A program made the translations under genes and the position numbers. A stretch of 64,000 bases of DNA from NCBI RefSeq assembly GCF_000759855.1, contig NZ_JNAI01000006.1:1-64000 (forward strand), given 5' to 3'. This DNA comes from Prochlorococcus marinus str. MIT 9107. Lineage in GTDB: Bacteria; Cyanobacteriota; Cyanobacteriia; PCC-6307; Cyanobiaceae. The notes below the pieces were generated by a model. The model had not been told where the DNA came from and did no database searches. It saw nothing but the letters and a program-made list of their open reading frames with translations. Of the stretch, positions 7,273-15,977 are shown one piece after another (the stretch's first letter is position 1; each line of letters opens with the position of its first letter).

Positions 7273-7980
7273 TTAAACACTTAAGAATTTATCAATAACT
7301 GCTTGACTCAACTCACTAGTATTTCCGCTGGCAACAATACCTCCGCGTTGCATCGCATAATATCTATTGGCTTGCCTTACAAAATGCAAGTGTTGTTCAA
7401 CTAATAAAACCCCAATTCCTGTATCTCTAATTATCTTATTGATTGCATTTTCAATGTCTAAAACTATATTCGGCTGAATACCTTCCGTTGGTTCGTCAAG
7501 TAATAAAAGTTGAGGTTTGCCCAGCAATGCTCTTGCAATAGCTAGTTGCTGTTGTTGTCCCCCACTAAGATCTCCACCTTTCCTATCTAGAAAATCTTTT
7601 AGGATTGGGAAGAGATCATAAATAAATGGATCTATTTTCTTGTTCTTAGATAATCCACCTGGCAGAGATTCCATTCCTAACATAAGATTCTCTTCAACTG
7701 ATAGATATGGAATAATTTCTCTCCCTTGAGGAACATAAGCCATTCCTTTCCTAGCCCTCTGATGTGGTGCTTTTCTATTGATATTTTCGCCAATCAAATA
7801 AATATCGCCTTTTTTTTGTTTTAAAAGACCAATAAGTGATTTCAATAAAGTTGTTTTGCCAACTCCATTTCTACCAATTAAACAAACCATTTCTCCTGAT
7901 TTAACATTTAAATCTACATCTCTTAGAATATGGCTTTCACCATAGTAGGTATTTAGGGATTTAACTTCTAGCAGTGTCAT
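7273..7980 (-). CDS. urtE: Urea ABC transporter ATP-binding protein UrtE
   Basis: This is one of the two ATPases that power high-affinity urea uptake across the inner membrane (branched-chain amino acid/urea transporter family). Walker A GRNGVGKTT lies near residue 36, the ABC signature LSGGQQQQ near 138, and Walker B LLLLDEPTEG follows. The closing VEQHLHFV segment is typical of LivF-type proteins. The length, 235 residues, is normal. The start overlaps the urtD stop by 4 bp, which indicates translational coupling. It is the last gene of urtABCDE, and its position directly after urtD fixes the name. Confidence 0.95.
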   Translation of the reverse strand: MTLLEVKSLNTYYGESHILRDVDLNVKSGEMVCLIGRNGVGKTTLLKSLIGLLKQKKGDIYLIGENINRKAPHQRARKGMAYVPQGREIIPYLSVEENLMLGMESLPGGLSKNKKIDPFIYDLFPILKDFLDRKGGDLSGGQQQQLAIARALLGKPQLLLLDEPTEGIQPNIVLDIENAINKIIRDTGIGVLLVEQHLHFVRQANRYYAMQRGGIVASGNTSELSQAVIDKFLSV

Positions 7981-8735
7981 TTCCTTATATCCTCCTGTTT
8001 ACCTAAATAAACTTCTATAACTTTTGGATCATTTTGGATTTTCTCCATTTTACCTTCGCATAATACTTTACCTTGATTTAACACAGTTACATCACTTTCT
8101 AGTCTCCTTATGAATTCCATGTCATGGTCGATAACTACAACTGTATTTGTACCTGCTAAGGATTTCAGTAAGTCTGCTGTTAACTCAGTCTCTTCGTCTG
8201 TCAAACCTGCTACTGGTTCATCTACCAACATGAGGGAAGGTTTTTGTCCTAGAAGCATAGCAATTTCAAGCCATTGCTTTTGGCCGTGAGACAGTGAACC
8301 AGCTTTTGTTTTTGATGAATTTGTTAAGTTTATTACATTAAGCAATTTTTCAATTTCTTGTTTCTTTTCCTTAGTTGCTTGGTTTGTAATTATTTTTAAA
8401 ATCGATACACTTTGGCTTACAGAAATTTCTAAATTCTCTTCAACTGTCAAATTTTCAAAAATTCTAGGACTTTGAAACTTTCTTCCAACTCCAACGCGTG
8501 CTATCTTATGTTCTTTTTTACCTATTAATGAATTACCATTAAATAAAACCTCTCCAAAATTTGGCTTTACTTTGCCTGTTATTACATCTAGAAAAGTAGT
8601 TTTACCGGCCCCATTAGGTCCAATAATAGCTCTTAATTCTCCTTTTTTAAGAGATATATTTAATTTGTTTAGAGCTAAAAAACCTTCAAAACTTACACTA
8701 ACATTTTTAAGCTCTAATAAATTCTTTTTTATCAT
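7977..8735 (-). CDS. urtD: Urea ABC transporter ATP-binding protein UrtD
   Basis: This is the second cytoplasmic ATPase of the urea transporter, LivG-type. Walker A GPNGAGKTT is near residue 39, the signature is LSHGQKQW near 147, and Walker B is LMLVDEPVAG. The H-loop region reads VVVIDHDMEFI. Use of LSHGQ instead of LSGGQ is usual in LivG/UrtD proteins. It overlaps urtC upstream and urtE downstream by 4 bp each, so the three genes are coupled. The length, 252 residues, is normal. Confidence 0.95.
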   Translation of the reverse strand: MIKKNLLELKNVSVSFEGFLALNKLNISLKKGELRAIIGPNGAGKTTFLDVITGKVKPNFGEVLFNGNSLIGKKEHKIARVGVGRKFQSPRIFENLTVEENLEISVSQSVSILKIITNQATKEKKQEIEKLLNVINLTNSSKTKAGSLSHGQKQWLEIAMLLGQKPSLMLVDEPVAGLTDEETELTADLLKSLAGTNTVVVIDHDMEFIRRLESDVTVLNQGKVLCEGKMEKIQNDPKVIEVYLGKQEDIRK

Positions 8736-9928
8736 AATTCAACCTCCTCTTTCCCAGCATGATCTAATTTTGGGTAGGTTATAGATTTTTTTGAAAAAGT
8801 AAGACTTTTTTTAACTAAAAACTTTATGAGATTTTTAAGAGGTAAAGGGAGTAATTTGAAATTCTTTTCAAAATTATCTAGTTTTAAGCTTATATCTATC
8901 AATAATGTTTTTGGACCATTCTCGTTCATCCAACCAACAATACCTTGTGGTAAAACTGTAACTACCAAAATAAATAAGCCACCTTGAATAAATAACCATG
9001 CCCCAGGAACAGCGCTTGAAACTAAACTTGCAAAAAGTCTTACAAAAAAAGCTCCAAAAACTGCCCCAATAAGAGTGCCCCTACCACCCACTGCAACCCA
9101 AATAACCATTTCTATTGAAAAAGGTGGGAGTAAATATTGAGGAGAAATTAAATCAGCTTGAACAGTAAATAAGGCGCCAGATATTCCTGCAAGTATTCCA
9201 GCAACAGTAAAAATAATAGTTTTATAAACTACAGGATTGTAACCACTAAATCTAACTCTTGCTTCGTCATCTCTTATAGCTATAAGAATCCTTCCGAATC
9301 TCTTACTTACAAGCCATTTACAAAATAAATAACTTAATAATAATAATATGGCTGTAATATAAAAAAAGAATTTTTGTGTTGTAGGGTCTCCAACTAAATA
9401 ACCGAAAAGTTTTGTATTTGGTGTTGGAAGACCATTAGTTCCATTGATTAATTTCTGTTGGCTATTTATCCCGTTATAGAAAACTAAAAGAGCAGCTTGA
9501 GTAAGGATTGAAAAATATACTCCTTTTATCCTATTTCTAAAAACTAAATATCCTAATAAGAATGCTAATAATCCTGGAATAAGCCAAATTGCAAAAAAAG
9601 TAAAATAAGTAGATCTAAAAGGTTCCCAAAAAAATGGAAGACTTTTAACATCATACAAACTAAAGAAATTAGGCAACCCAATTGAACTATTTAATTGAAG
9701 ATACATAGCGATGGCGTAACCACCTAATGTAAAAAATATTCCTTGTCCCAAACTAAGTAAACCTGTATAACCCCAGCTTAGATCTACTCCTAATGCCACT
9801 ATTCCTAAGGCTAGAGATTTACCTAGGATTTTTAATCTGGAAACAGATACAATAAATGGCATAATTATTATCAAAAAAGAAATAATTGCCCATATATAGT
9901 TTTTGGCTTTAAGATTTTTGAGATTCAT
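8732..9928 (-). CDS. urtC: Urea ABC transporter permease UrtC
   Basis: This LivM-type inner-membrane permease has about ten hydrophobic segments spread from residue 10 to 335, then a polar cytoplasmic C-terminus. Family features include GVDLSWGYTGLLSLGQG near the N-terminus, FSGYNPVVYKT in the cytoplasmic EAA-like loop, and WVAVGGRGTLIGAVFGAFFV near residue 280. With UrtB it should form the membrane channel. Its first base overlaps the last base of urtB. The length, 398 residues, fits cyanobacterial UrtC. Confidence 0.94.
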   Translation of the reverse strand: MNLKNLKAKNYIWAIISFLIIIMPFIVSVSRLKILGKSLALGIVALGVDLSWGYTGLLSLGQGIFFTLGGYAIAMYLQLNSSIGLPNFFSLYDVKSLPFFWEPFRSTYFTFFAIWLIPGLLAFLLGYLVFRNRIKGVYFSILTQAALLVFYNGINSQQKLINGTNGLPTPNTKLFGYLVGDPTTQKFFFYITAILLLLSYLFCKWLVSKRFGRILIAIRDDEARVRFSGYNPVVYKTIIFTVAGILAGISGALFTVQADLISPQYLLPPFSIEMVIWVAVGGRGTLIGAVFGAFFVRLFASLVSSAVPGAWLFIQGGLFILVVTVLPQGIVGWMNENGPKTLLIDISLKLDNFEKNFKLLPLPLKNLIKFLVKKSLTFSKKSITYPKLDHAGKEEVEL

Positions 9929-11079
9929 TATTCTACCGTCCTCCCTTTTTGAGGAAATAATCCTTGTGGCTTAAATTGAAGGAAAATAACTATTAATGAA
10001 AAAATTAAAACAACTGCCATACTTGATGTACTAAAAAAGTTTAGTGTATTAAATACAAAAGAAGGGGCGTTAGGAAATAGTGTTAGTAATCTTCCCGAAG
10101 CAAATATATCGGTTAATATTCCTATTCCAAATGATGCTAATACTGTTCCTAATATATTCCCAACACCTCCAAGAACTACAACCATGAAACAAGGGACTAT
10201 ATACAATTGTCCAACATCTGGACCTACTGATCCAAGAAGTGAAACTGCAACACCTGCAACACCTGCGAGGCCAGAACCAATTCCAAACGTTATTGTATCA
10301 ACTTTTTTTGTAGATATACCTAAACATTCAGACATTGATCTGTTTTGAGTGACAGCTCTTATTCTTATCCCCCATTCGGTTAGATTTAGGAAAATTAATA
10401 CTGCGATTACCGAAATTACTGTTATGGCTATTATTACAAGTCTAGTTTTTGGGAAGCTTTCTCCATAAATTTCAAATGGTCCTCTCATCCATTTTGGGGA
10501 TGTTACGTCCACGAGTCTAGAATCAGGTCTTCTTATCCTTGGTATATTTGTTGCAAGAAAGTTATTTGATAATATTCCAATAAAAATTGGAATAATCCAA
10601 TTGGATAATCTTATATATTTTTCATTAAATCTTTCTTTAATACTTTTTGGAAAAATGTTTTTTAATGATACGCCGGAAATAATTGAAATAATAACGCTAG
10701 TCCCAAATGAAAGAGAGAAGCTCCTTACAAATTGTTGAAGGAATAAGCTAACTCCCCATGTCCCAAGTAATGTCTCGAGAGGATTACCATATAGTCTTTT
10801 TATAATTAATCTCTCTAATAAAATTCCAACAGTTGCACTAAAGATAAAAGCTACAAAAATAGAAACAATTATATAGCTACCAAAAAATGGTTTTAAAAAA
10901 GGTTCTTTAAATAATAATTGGGTCACAAAAGTTGAATACGCACCTACCATTATTAGTTCTCCATGAGCGAGATTTATAACTCCCATTAGTCCAAAAACAA
11001 TAGCTAGGCCTAGAGCTGCTATAAGATAAACTGATCCAAATGAAATACCATTAAAGAGTATGTCTACAAAAAGTTCCAC
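9928..11079 (-). CDS. urtB: Urea ABC transporter permease UrtB
   Basis: This LivH-type permease begins with the family pattern NGISFGSVYLIAALGLAIVFG then GVINLAHGELIMVGAY. A TQNRSMSECLGI cytoplasmic loop (contact with the ATPases) lies near residue 240, and VVVLGGVGNILGT near 300. It is separated from urtA by a 62-bp gap containing a strong hairpin with a T-tract. Full transcription of urtBCDE therefore probably depends on read-through from the urtA promoter. The length, 383 residues, is normal. Confidence 0.94.
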   Translation of the reverse strand: MELFVDILFNGISFGSVYLIAALGLAIVFGLMGVINLAHGELIMVGAYSTFVTQLLFKEPFLKPFFGSYIIVSIFVAFIFSATVGILLERLIIKRLYGNPLETLLGTWGVSLFLQQFVRSFSLSFGTSVIISIISGVSLKNIFPKSIKERFNEKYIRLSNWIIPIFIGILSNNFLATNIPRIRRPDSRLVDVTSPKWMRGPFEIYGESFPKTRLVIIAITVISVIAVLIFLNLTEWGIRIRAVTQNRSMSECLGISTKKVDTITFGIGSGLAGVAGVAVSLLGSVGPDVGQLYIVPCFMVVVLGGVGNILGTVLASFGIGILTDIFASGRLLTLFPNAPSFVFNTLNFFSTSSMAVVLIFSLIVIFLQFKPQGLFPQKGRTVE

Positions 11080-11098
11080 TAAAGTAAATTAAAGAGAT

Positions 11099-11129
11099 TA
11101 AAAAAAAAGGGATCTTTGAAAGACCCCTT
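11099..11129 (-). terminator. Terminator/attenuator between urtA and urtB
   Basis: On the minus strand AAGGGGTCTTTCAAAGATCCCTT (positions 11129 to 11107) folds into a long stem with one mismatch, followed by eight or nine T residues. It lies 13 bp after the urtA stop, between urtA and the rest of the operon. Such partial terminators commonly let the binding protein be made in excess over the membrane components. Confidence 0.75.
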
Positions 11130-11141
11130 AAAACATTATTT

Positions 11142-12425
11142 TTAGAGCTTATATTTCTGTCCTTTATTAACAGGATCAGTCCAGTCACAAGCGAAACCTT
11201 TATCCTCTTTTATGAATTGGTTCCAAGTTTGAGGTTTGATAATATCATCTGAGGTCTCAAGGATAGTAAATTGTCCTTCTGAGTTAACTTGACCAATTCT
11301 TACTTTTTGTGAGATATGGTGGTTTGGCATAACTTCGATAGGACCTTGAGGTGCGTCGAAAGTAGTACCCACTAAAGCCTTTCTAACTTCTGCATTTTCA
11401 AATGTACCAGCTTTCTCTACAGCAGCTTTCCAAAGGTAAACCATGTTATATGCAGATTCTTGAGGGTCTGCTACAACAGCATCTGGATCCTTAGTAAATT
11501 TTTTGTAGTTTTTAGCGAATGTTTTAGAAGCAGGAGTATCAATTGCCATCATGTAATTCCAAGCGGCATAATGTCCTTCAAGAAATTCAGGCCCGATTGT
11601 TTTGATCTCTTCTTCGGCTATTGAATAGCTCATTACGTAATATCCATTCTCAGGAGTAATTCCTTCATCCTGGATCTGTTTGAAGAAAGCAACGTTTTGG
11701 GCACCATTGAGAGTATTTATAATGACTCCCCCACGAGGTAGGGCTTTTTTGATTTTTGCAATGATTGGACCTACTTCATTACTTGAAAGGTCTAAATACT
11801 CCTCTCCAACCCATTCTCCACCAATAGCTTTTAGTTGAGCTTTAGTAATGCTATTTGAAGTTCTTGGGAATACATAATCAGAACCCACCAAGAAAAATGG
11901 CTTACCTGCAGCTTCAGATCTATTAAGCATAAAATCAGTAGCAGGCTCTGATTGTTGGTTAGGTGTAGCACCTGTATACATTATGTTGTTAGAGCATTCC
12001 CTACCTTCATATTGAATTGGGTAATAAAGGAATCCTTTCTTTGATTCAAAAACTGGCTCCATTGCATCTCTACTAGCAGATGTCCAGCCTCCAAATATGA
12101 CAGGATATCCTGCATCTATCATTTGGCCTGCCTTTTCAGCGAATAAAGGCCAGTTTGATGCTCCATCTTCTACAAAGTAATTAATCTTATAGCTCTCGCC
12201 ATTAATATTTATTCCACCAGCCGCGTTGATTTCAGCTATGGCCATTTTTTCAGTTTCCACAAGTGTTTTTTCTGAAATTGACATAACTCCACTTAAGGAA
12301 TGCAGAATGCCGACCGTTATTTCGTTATCAAATGAAGCGGAACCAGAACCGCCTCCACAAGATGTCGCTGTTATAGCAAGTGAGGCAGTAGCTAATCCTG
12401 CCAAAATTCGCCTTGAAATTCTCAT
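11142..12425 (-). CDS. urtA: Urea ABC transporter substrate-binding protein UrtA
   Basis: This is the periplasmic urea receptor, probably lipid-anchored. The N-terminus MRISRRILAGLATASLAI ends in a TATSC lipobox. The mature protein has the type I binding fold of the branched-chain family: ITVGILHSLSGVMSISE near residue 36, VIFGGWTSASRDAMEPVFE, then YPIQYEGRECSNNIMYTGA, all characteristic of UrtA. The length, 427 residues, is normal. It is the first gene of the urt operon. Its upstream region has tandem NtcA-like sites with a well-placed -10 element, so nitrogen-stress control is likely. Confidence 0.96.
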   Translation of the reverse strand: MRISRRILAGLATASLAITATSCGGGSGSASFDNEITVGILHSLSGVMSISEKTLVETEKMAIAEINAAGGININGESYKINYFVEDGASNWPLFAEKAGQMIDAGYPVIFGGWTSASRDAMEPVFESKKGFLYYPIQYEGRECSNNIMYTGATPNQQSEPATDFMLNRSEAAGKPFFLVGSDYVFPRTSNSITKAQLKAIGGEWVGEEYLDLSSNEVGPIIAKIKKALPRGGVIINTLNGAQNVAFFKQIQDEGITPENGYYVMSYSIAEEEIKTIGPEFLEGHYAAWNYMMAIDTPASKTFAKNYKKFTKDPDAVVADPQESAYNMVYLWKAAVEKAGTFENAEVRKALVGTTFDAPQGPIEVMPNHHISQKVRIGQVNSEGQFTILETSDDIIKPQTWNQFIKEDKGFACDWTDPVNKGQKYKL

Positions 12426-12466
12426 GAATTCTTTTAAATTAGGTAATTGACCCTGATTAAGGGGAT

Positions 12467-12575
12467 AAAATAAAAGTTATTAATGAGCAAGGATTAGTTT
12501 TGTATCTGTAGTAACTTTTTGTTTAATTATTAATGAGTGAAGATTCGTTCTGTATCTGTAGTAACTTTTTGTTTA
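12467..12575 (-). promoter_or_regulatory. urtA promoter with tandem duplicated NtcA-type sites
   Basis: The palindrome-like GTTACTACAGATAC (minus strand; GTN10AC form of the NtcA site) occurs at 12502-12515 and again at 12552-12565. Each lies in a unit of about 48 bp repeated with an exact 50-bp period (about 12478-12525 and 12528-12575). For the urtA-proximal copy a TAACTT -10 box (12474-12479) starts 22 nt downstream, which puts a predicted start site near 12467, with the NtcA centre at -41.5. That is the class II NtcA-activated layout. The equivalent box of the distal copy is TAATTA, one base off. The site is predicted from sequence only. Confidence 0.75.
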
Positions 12576-12608
12576 CTCCATCCATAACAAATAATTATTT
12601 TTTTAGTT

Positions 12609-13214
12609 TCAATTGTTGGGTATATGTGATTCTAAAAATCGAGTTATTTCTTCAACTCCTTTTCCGATACTTAGGTTGGTAAAAAACCAAGGTTTCCCTT
12701 TTCTCATAAATTCGGTATCACTTTTCATGATATTTAAATCTGCACCAACCATATCTGCTAAGTCAATTTTATTTATTAATAATAAATCTGACCTTGTTAT
12801 CCCTGGTCCCCCTTTTCTTGGAATCTTGTCTCCGGCAGATACATCAATCACATAAATTGATAAATCTACAAGTTCTGGACTAAAACTAGATGCTAAATTA
12901 TCACCTCCACTTTCTACAAAAACAAAATCTAAAGCATTATATTTATTTTCTAAATCTAAAACTGCATTTTTATTTAAAGAACAATCCTCTCTTATCGCAG
13001 TATGAGGACAACCTCCTGTTTCTACGCCAATAATCCTTCCTTCCTCTAAAATTTTTTTATTTATAAGAAAGTTAGCATCTTCTTTGGTGTAGATATCATT
13101 AGTGACAACTGCTATCTCATAATTTTTTTTAAGGCTTAAACATAGAGTCTCGACTAATGCAGTTTTTCCTGAACCTACAGGCCCAGCAACTCCTACTCTC
13201 AATTTACTGCTCAT
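12609..13214 (-). CDS. ureG: Urease accessory GTPase UreG
   Basis: UreG is a SIMIBI-class GTPase that supplies nickel to apo-urease with UreE, UreF and UreD. It begins with [16 protein letters not shown] (P-loop), has [14 protein letters not shown] (conserved CPH nickel site) near residue 67, [11 protein letters not shown], and the base-recognition motif NKIDLA. The length, 201 residues, is normal. It follows ureF by 3 bp. The next gene downstream on this strand is urtA, which has its own promoter. Confidence 0.96.
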   Translation of the reverse strand: MSSKLRVGVAGPVGSGKTALVETLCLSLKKNYEIAVVTNDIYTKEDANFLINKKILEEGRIIGVETGGCPHTAIREDCSLNKNAVLDLENKYNALDFVFVESGGDNLASSFSPELVDLSIYVIDVSAGDKIPRKGGPGITRSDLLLINKIDLADMVGADLNIMKSDTEFMRKGKPWFFTNLSIGKGVEEITRFLESHIPNN

Positions 13215-13217
13215 AAA

Positions 13218-13904
13218 TTAATTTCTAAAAAGTTTTGTATAAAGGTCATTATGATTTTGTTGTGCCATAGCTAAACCTATATTGCCAAAATAGATGTCAT
13301 CAATTTTTTTGTCCATAATTTCTTCAGAAACTTTTGAAATTATTGCTAATAAGTCTCTCTGAATTAACTGTGTTTTTGTTGAACCAATAGGGAGAATTCT
13401 TAATGCTGCACTTAGTTGGTTTGCACTCCAAGTGTAGAAAAAATTCTCAACCATTTCTAACTTCGCAATTTCAAAACAATAACAAGCCCAACTCCAAGCC
13501 AATGGCCAAGAAATTTTTTTATTCTTTGCATATGGATATTCAAATCCAAATTCTTTGATTAAATCAAAGAGAGATTTTGCCATTTGAGTTTGTTGTTCTC
13601 TCATCTCGACAGAGTCCTTTGATGAGAGAATCCACTTATCCAAACTCAATAGCTTTTGCAAATTACTTTTTAAATTTTTGCCATCGTTTATCTCATTGAA
13701 AATATCAAAAAAATCTAGTAAGAGTTTTGCATCTAGTCTAATCTGGCCAATTGTTAGTTCACTTATGATTAATTCTTTTACCGAATTTGAGTCTTTTAAA
13801 TTTTTATTATGAAGATAACTCTCCATTCCCTCGGAATAACAAAATCCTCCAACTGGTAAATTAGGGCTTATTAATAAATATTTTATTAAGTGACTTTTAT
13901 TCAT
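13218..13904 (-). CDS. ureF: Urease accessory protein UreF
   Basis: UreF is an all-helical chaperone of the urease activation complex that bridges UreD and UreG. The N-terminus has the family pattern LLISPNLPVGGFCYSEGMES, and the C-terminal part has the helix AALRILPIGSTKTQ followed by MAQQNHNDLYTKLFRN. The length, 228 residues, is normal. It overlaps ureE by 8 bp and lies 3 bp before ureG, so ureEFG is one operon divergent from ureDABC. Confidence 0.93.
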   Translation of the reverse strand: MNKSHLIKYLLISPNLPVGGFCYSEGMESYLHNKNLKDSNSVKELIISELTIGQIRLDAKLLLDFFDIFNEINDGKNLKSNLQKLLSLDKWILSSKDSVEMREQQTQMAKSLFDLIKEFGFEYPYAKNKKISWPLAWSWACYCFEIAKLEMVENFFYTWSANQLSAALRILPIGSTKTQLIQRDLLAIISKVSEEIMDKKIDDIYFGNIGLAMAQQNHNDLYTKLFRN

Positions 13905-14352
13905 GACTATGCGCTCCTCCTTCAGGAGAAAATTTTTTCTGCGTATTTACGAAATCAACATTAAAATTTTTAATCATATTTTCAATAACGTAATCACTTT
14001 TTGTTAGAAGAATGTCGTCTACAATTTCTACTTCTACGTGTCTATTACCTAGATGATAAGCAGTTTTAATAAGTTCAATTTTAGATTTTGAACTTATTTC
14101 AATTAAACTTTCTATTTTGGCAATTATCTCTACATAAAAATTGGACTCATTAGTTGAAAGAATATCTCCATCATTTAATTTCCCCTTTCTTGGTAATTGT
14201 AAAATTATTTCTTGACCACAATCAGTTAATCTTTTACCTCTTAAGATTCTTCTTTCATCTGAACTTAAGGTTAGTTTAAAAAAAGAACCTAATTGAGGTT
14301 TTTCCTTAATCCAATCAGTTACAACAATTTGTTTATTTATTCTCATAATCAA
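13897..14352 (-). CDS. ureE: Urease accessory nickel chaperone UreE
   Basis: UreE binds nickel and delivers it for urease assembly. The two-domain pattern is visible: an N-terminal peptide-binding domain (SDERRILRGKRLTDCGQEI) and a C-terminal metal-binding domain with YHLGNRHVEVEI (conserved GNRH). The protein ends GGAHSHE, a very short His tail compared with the long His-rich tails of some bacteria. The length, 151 residues, is usual for this lineage. I use the ATG at 14352; a second ATG two codons later (14346) would also serve. Confidence 0.93.
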   Translation of the reverse strand: MIMRINKQIVVTDWIKEKPQLGSFFKLTLSSDERRILRGKRLTDCGQEIILQLPRKGKLNDGDILSTNESNFYVEIIAKIESLIEISSKSKIELIKTAYHLGNRHVEVEIVDDILLTKSDYVIENMIKNFNVDFVNTQKKFSPEGGAHSHE

Positions 14353-14361
14353 AATTTTTGG

Positions 14362-14378
14362 TTACTTTAATTTAGTAA
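14362..14378. promoter_or_regulatory. Dyad in the ureE-ureD divergent gap
   Basis: TTACT at 14362-14366 and AGTAA at 14374-14378 form a small inverted repeat in a gap of only 42 bp between divergent start codons. It does not match the GTAN8TAC NtcA form. With so little room, promoters for both operons must overlap or extend into the genes. Confidence 0.3.
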
Positions 14379-14394
14379 TTAAAGAAAACAATTT

Positions 14395-15297
14395 ATGATT
14401 AAAACTTCATGGGAAGGTAATTGTTTCTTAAATTTTTTCAATAATAAATCAAGTTTAGGAAATGTTGATAAAACAATCTTTAAATCTAAATCAACTTCTC
14501 CTTATAAGTTATTAAAGTCTACTCATGATCAGGAGGGCAGATGTATTTTACCTGTTCTTCATACTGCAGGGGGATTAGTTGGAGGAGATTTACTTGAGTT
14601 TGAAGTAAATCTTGAAAAAAACTCTAAGGTTTTGTTGACTACTTCTTCAGCTCAGAAAGTATATGGATCAGTTGGAAGATCTAAAATTAATCCAAAAGGA
14701 AGTTTTTCAAAGCAAAATAATCTCATAAAAATCCTTGATAATTCTCATTTAGAATATCTCCCCCAAGAAACAATTATCTTTGCAAATGGTTTATATGATC
14801 AAAAGTTTAAAGTATCTATTTCAGAAACTTCAAGTTTTTTATTTACTGATTTAATAAGACTTGGAAGATCTTCTTCAGGAGAGTCTATTGAAAGTGGAGT
14901 TTTTAGGTCCAAATTAGAAATTATGAGAAATAATGATTTATATGATGATTGGGAATATGTTGATCAAATTGAATTATCTAAAGCAAGTTATGTAGCCAAG
15001 TCAGGCATGGATTACAGGCCCGTTTTTGGATCCTTAATTTGGATTTGCGAAAAAGATTTTTCCAAATCAAAAATAAATAATTTAGTGGCAAATATAAAAA
15101 ATATTTTCAATGAAAGTGATAATTATTTATCTATTGGGATTCTTCAAAATGGAATATCTGTAAGATTCCTAGGGAGTTCTTCTCAAGATGCTAGAAAATG
15201 TTTTTTTTATATTTGGAAACAAATCAGGTCTGTTTGTGGATTTTGTGAGCCAAAATATCAAGGGTTATGGCCTTTACAAGATTCTATGAATTATTAA
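14395..15297 (+). CDS. ureD: Urease accessory protein UreD
   Basis: UreD (UreH) binds apo-urease directly and recruits UreF and UreG for nickel insertion. Family patterns are [21 protein letters not shown] near residue 45, [11 protein letters not shown] near 82, [14 protein letters not shown] near 118, and [13 protein letters not shown]. The length, 300 residues, is normal. It leads the plus-strand ureDABC set and is followed 50 bp later by ureA. The gap to divergent ureE is 42 bp. Confidence 0.95.
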   Translation: MIKTSWEGNCFLNFFNNKSSLGNVDKTIFKSKSTSPYKLLKSTHDQEGRCILPVLHTAGGLVGGDLLEFEVNLEKNSKVLLTTSSAQKVYGSVGRSKINPKGSFSKQNNLIKILDNSHLEYLPQETIIFANGLYDQKFKVSISETSSFLFTDLIRLGRSSSGESIESGVFRSKLEIMRNNDLYDDWEYVDQIELSKASYVAKSGMDYRPVFGSLIWICEKDFSKSKINNLVANIKNIFNESDNYLSIGILQNGISVRFLGSSSQDARKCFFYIWKQIRSVCGFCEPKYQGLWPLQDSMNY

Positions 15298-15347
15298 TTA
15301 TGTTCATGGAGAACTTTTTTTGTAAATTTTTAGATTAATTTTTTATT

Positions 15348-15650
15348 ATGCATCTCTCACCCCAAGAAAAGGATAAGTTACTTATTTTTTCAGCTGCGCT
15401 TCTTGCTGAAAGAAGATTAACTAGAGGTCTTAAACTAAATTATCCAGAGACAATTGCTTTCCTTAGCTTCCAAGTTCTTGAGGGAGCAAGAGATGGTAAA
15501 AGTGTTAGTGAATTAATGTCTGAAGGGACATCATGGCTTTCAAAATCACAAGTAATGGATGGAATTCCTGAAATGGTTGATGAAGTGCAAATAGAGGCCA
15601 TCTTCCCTGACGGGACCAAATTAGTAACTATTCACAATCCAATTAATTAA
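15348..15650 (+). CDS. ureA: Urease gamma subunit
   Basis: This is the smallest structural subunit of the nickel enzyme that splits urea to ammonia and carbamate in the cytoplasm. The start [20 protein letters not shown] and the motifs [13 protein letters not shown] and [21 protein letters not shown] are diagnostic. The length, exactly 100 residues, is standard. Two bases separate it from ureB. Confidence 0.97.
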   Translation: MHLSPQEKDKLLIFSAALLAERRLTRGLKLNYPETIAFLSFQVLEGARDGKSVSELMSEGTSWLSKSQVMDGIPEMVDEVQIEAIFPDGTKLVTIHNPIN

Positions 15651-15652
15651 TT

Positions 15653-15973
15653 ATGGCTTACTTAATTCCTGGGGAAATAATATCAGAACAAGGAGAAATT
15701 GAATTAAATCTTGGAAAGGATGTAAAAACAATAACTGTCTCTAACTCTGGAGATAGACCTGTACAAGTTGGTTCTCATTATCATTTCTTCGAAACAAATC
15801 AAGCATTGATTTTTGATAGAGAAATTGCTCTTGGTATGCGTCTAAATATCCCTGCAGGAACAGCTATTAGATTTGAACCTGGGGATACAACAGAAGTAAA
15901 ACTTGTTTCTTATTCTGGTTTAAGAAAAGCATTTGGTTTTAATTCATTAATTAATGGTTCTCTAGATATTTAA
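15653..15973 (+). CDS. ureB: Urease beta subunit
   Basis: This structural subunit is recognised by [15 protein letters not shown] at the start, then [17 protein letters not shown] and [21 protein letters not shown]. The length, 106 residues, is standard. It sits between ureA and ureC with gaps of 2 and 4 bp, so the three chains are coordinately made. Confidence 0.97.
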   Translation: MAYLIPGEIISEQGEIELNLGKDVKTITVSNSGDRPVQVGSHYHFFETNQALIFDREIALGMRLNIPAGTAIRFEPGDTTEVKLVSYSGLRKAFGFNSLINGSLDI

Positions 15974-15977
15974 AATT

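Noticed and set aside
14353-14394. NtcA site between ureE and ureD
   Set aside because: The TTACT/AGTAA dyad does not fit GTAN8TAC or GTN10AC, and the gap is too short for a class II layout on either side.
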